Source: Trichoplax adhaerens
Lineage: Eukaryota; Placozoa; Uniplacotomia; Trichoplacea; Trichoplacidae
DNA: 64,000 nucleotides
Reading direction: 5' to 3'
Assembly (NCBI RefSeq): GCF_000150275.1
Contig: NW_002060957.1
Location: 1,543,407-1,607,406 of the forward strand
In this document: positions 62,596 to 64,000 of the stretch, piece by piece
Layout: the number at the start of each line of letters is the position of its first letter
Position numbering within the stretch: the first letter of the stretch is position 1
Notes under the pieces: model-generated
What the model was told of the DNA's origin: nothing
Seen by the model: the letters and a program-made list of their open reading frames with translations, nothing else
Database searches by the model: none
Translations under genes and position numbers: made by a program

Positions 62596-64000
62596 ATTGG
62601 GTATTGTAAGGAAAGGGTGCTAGGATGTAGAATTTCAAGCACCAAAAGTTAAAATTGCTCTGCGATACTGTGGCAGACTTTTGTATTTGAAATCTTCATA
62701 TATTGTATACAGAAATTTATTTATTTATAATAATATCTATCGCGCTTAGACAATCTCTAAATTCAATAATATCATACTTTCAAAATGTCTGATCAGTCTT
62801 CATTATGAAATCAAATTTTGAAGCAAATCAGCGTTACATTGATGACTGTTAAAGCATGTTTACTATATTTCATCATTTTACACATCAAATGAAATCATGA
62901 TTTACTGTTGTATATTGATTAAATATATATAATATAACAGTAAAACTTTTCCATAGGTAAAGAATGTTTTTTCGGGTGCGGTTTTTCTATTTGTTAGCCT
63001 TTTGCTGACGGACTCATTGCATGCTGGTGTATCGCTGGAATGTGTTGAAACTGATCAACTGCTTAACTCTGGTATGAATAATCCAGAACAAGTGTGCATT
63101 TTCTACAAATTCTATTCGTTTGATATCCTCCAATTCTGTATTTCGTCTCGCATCCATGCATTTTGATTTTCGCTATTTTACTAATGATTTTGCAGGTGAA
63201 TAATAGTACAACTCGAAACTAAATCTACTTCTACATTTGGTAATTGAAGGAAAATTAATGATTAGAATTTTCGAAATCAGTGTTAATAATACAACAGAGC
63301 GTTTGTTTAATAAATATCTGTATACTGATGATCATCATGTAATACCAGATTTATTTGCTAAATGTGAACCAGCACCTTAAATACGTGATTGCAATAATAA
63401 ATTTAATCAATGTATAGAGTGCATCCAACTGGAGAAGATATGGAGGCATTCAGTATCTGACATCAAACCGGAAAATAATAAATGCTGATTTTTTAGGTGG
63501 CGTATTGATATATATGAGGTTCGTAGCACTGCTTGAGTCAAGTGATAAATCTCGTATAGCGTGCAACATAATTTAAGGTTTAATAGGAAAACTGTAACGT
63601 AACAGGATAAGGTAGATTTATAGTTAAAATAAATCTGTAAGCATAAATCAGTGTATGTAATCGTAAGGTAAGACCGTATGAGTACAGAATGAAGGTAGAA
63701 TGTAAGAGAAGGATTAACGTAAAATTATATCAATCTTAAAAATTACCCAGAAGAACTACAAAAACTGTTCACATAATAACAAGCATTCGTTTCAATAGTA
63801 ACAAATGAAGCATGCTTGTCCATGAGTTACACGTGTGAAATTACATTTTAGGTGAACATAAAATGTCTGCAATTGTGTACAACAAGCGTAATAGTACATA
63901 TATGCAATAGATGCTTAATACATACTAACAAATCTAAATATATAATAGTTACCTACTATACTATCATATGCAATAAGTATATCTAGGTTTCGAAAAAGTT
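62596..64000. other. FUNDC1 3' flank
   Basis: No complete gene is seen. A possible orphan exon at 62957-63073 is described separately. The rest is AT-rich with no long frames. Confidence 0.5.
62957..63073 (+). CDS. Possible exon encoding a signal-peptide-like segment (uncertain)
   Basis: Acceptor CCATAG (ending 62956) and donor GTATGA bound an open stretch. It encodes VKNVFSGAVFLFVSLLL followed by TDSLHAGVSLECVETDQLLNS. A hydrophobic core, then small residues (SLHAG) and a polar part, is how a secreted precursor begins. No upstream exon with an ATG in phase was identified, and the next acceptor (about 63195) leads to a stop within two codons. It may be part of a small secreted protein gene, or chance. 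Confidence 0.2.

Noticed and set aside
1-64000. tRNA, rRNA or CRISPR features
   Set aside because: No cloverleaf with a clear B-box, no rRNA stretch and no regularly spaced repeat-spacer array was seen by eye; a covariance-model scan could still find a divergent tRNA.

Overview
This is eukaryotic, animal DNA: AT-rich, with many short GT-AG introns and no operons or bacterial signals. The gene set (SCAPER, lysosomal beta-hexosaminidase, a rhodopsin-family receptor, orthopedia and homeobrain homeobox genes, RAD51C, FUNDC1) is metazoan. Compact, heavily split genes and an orthopedia-homeobrain pair suggest an early-branching animal. A placozoan (Trichoplax lineage) fits best, but that is inference. 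Gene models were built by hand from exon-by-exon reading frames, splice sites and remembered family sequences; no database search was possible.

Layout. 1-3145: no gene seen, with palindromic TACTGTAC-type repeats at 817-1325. 3146-10750 (+): SCAPER, complete in 34 small exons. 13958-14965 (-): C-terminal exons of an unrecognised protein. 16230-16555 (-): C-terminal TM6-TM7 piece of a class A GPCR, cut by a run of Ns (16556-16605). 18643-18756: MITE-like foldback element. 20445-20800: large TACTGTAC array directly upstream of beta-hexosaminidase (20933-24034, +), complete in 12 exons. 24035-35927: about 12 kb without a convincing gene. 35965-41138 (+): orthopedia, two coding exons around a 4.35-kb intron. 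41139-53883: about 12.7 kb without a convincing gene. 53884-56467 (+): homeobrain, three exons. 58054-60405 (-): RAD51C, complete in 10 exons. 60406-61540: divergent promoter region with TACTGTAC arrays and two perfect CRE palindromes. 61541-62595 (+): FUNDC1, four exons. 62596-64000: one possible orphan exon.

The central observation is that orthopedia and homeobrain lie next to each other in the same orientation. These are the two outer members of the ancient homeobrain-rx-orthopedia (HRO) homeobox cluster. No rx homeobox is visible between them, only a long gene-poor interval. The housekeeping-type genes are densely packed and preceded by TACTGTAC arrays, whereas the two homeobox genes sit in wide non-coding territory, as expected of developmental regulators with distant cis-elements.
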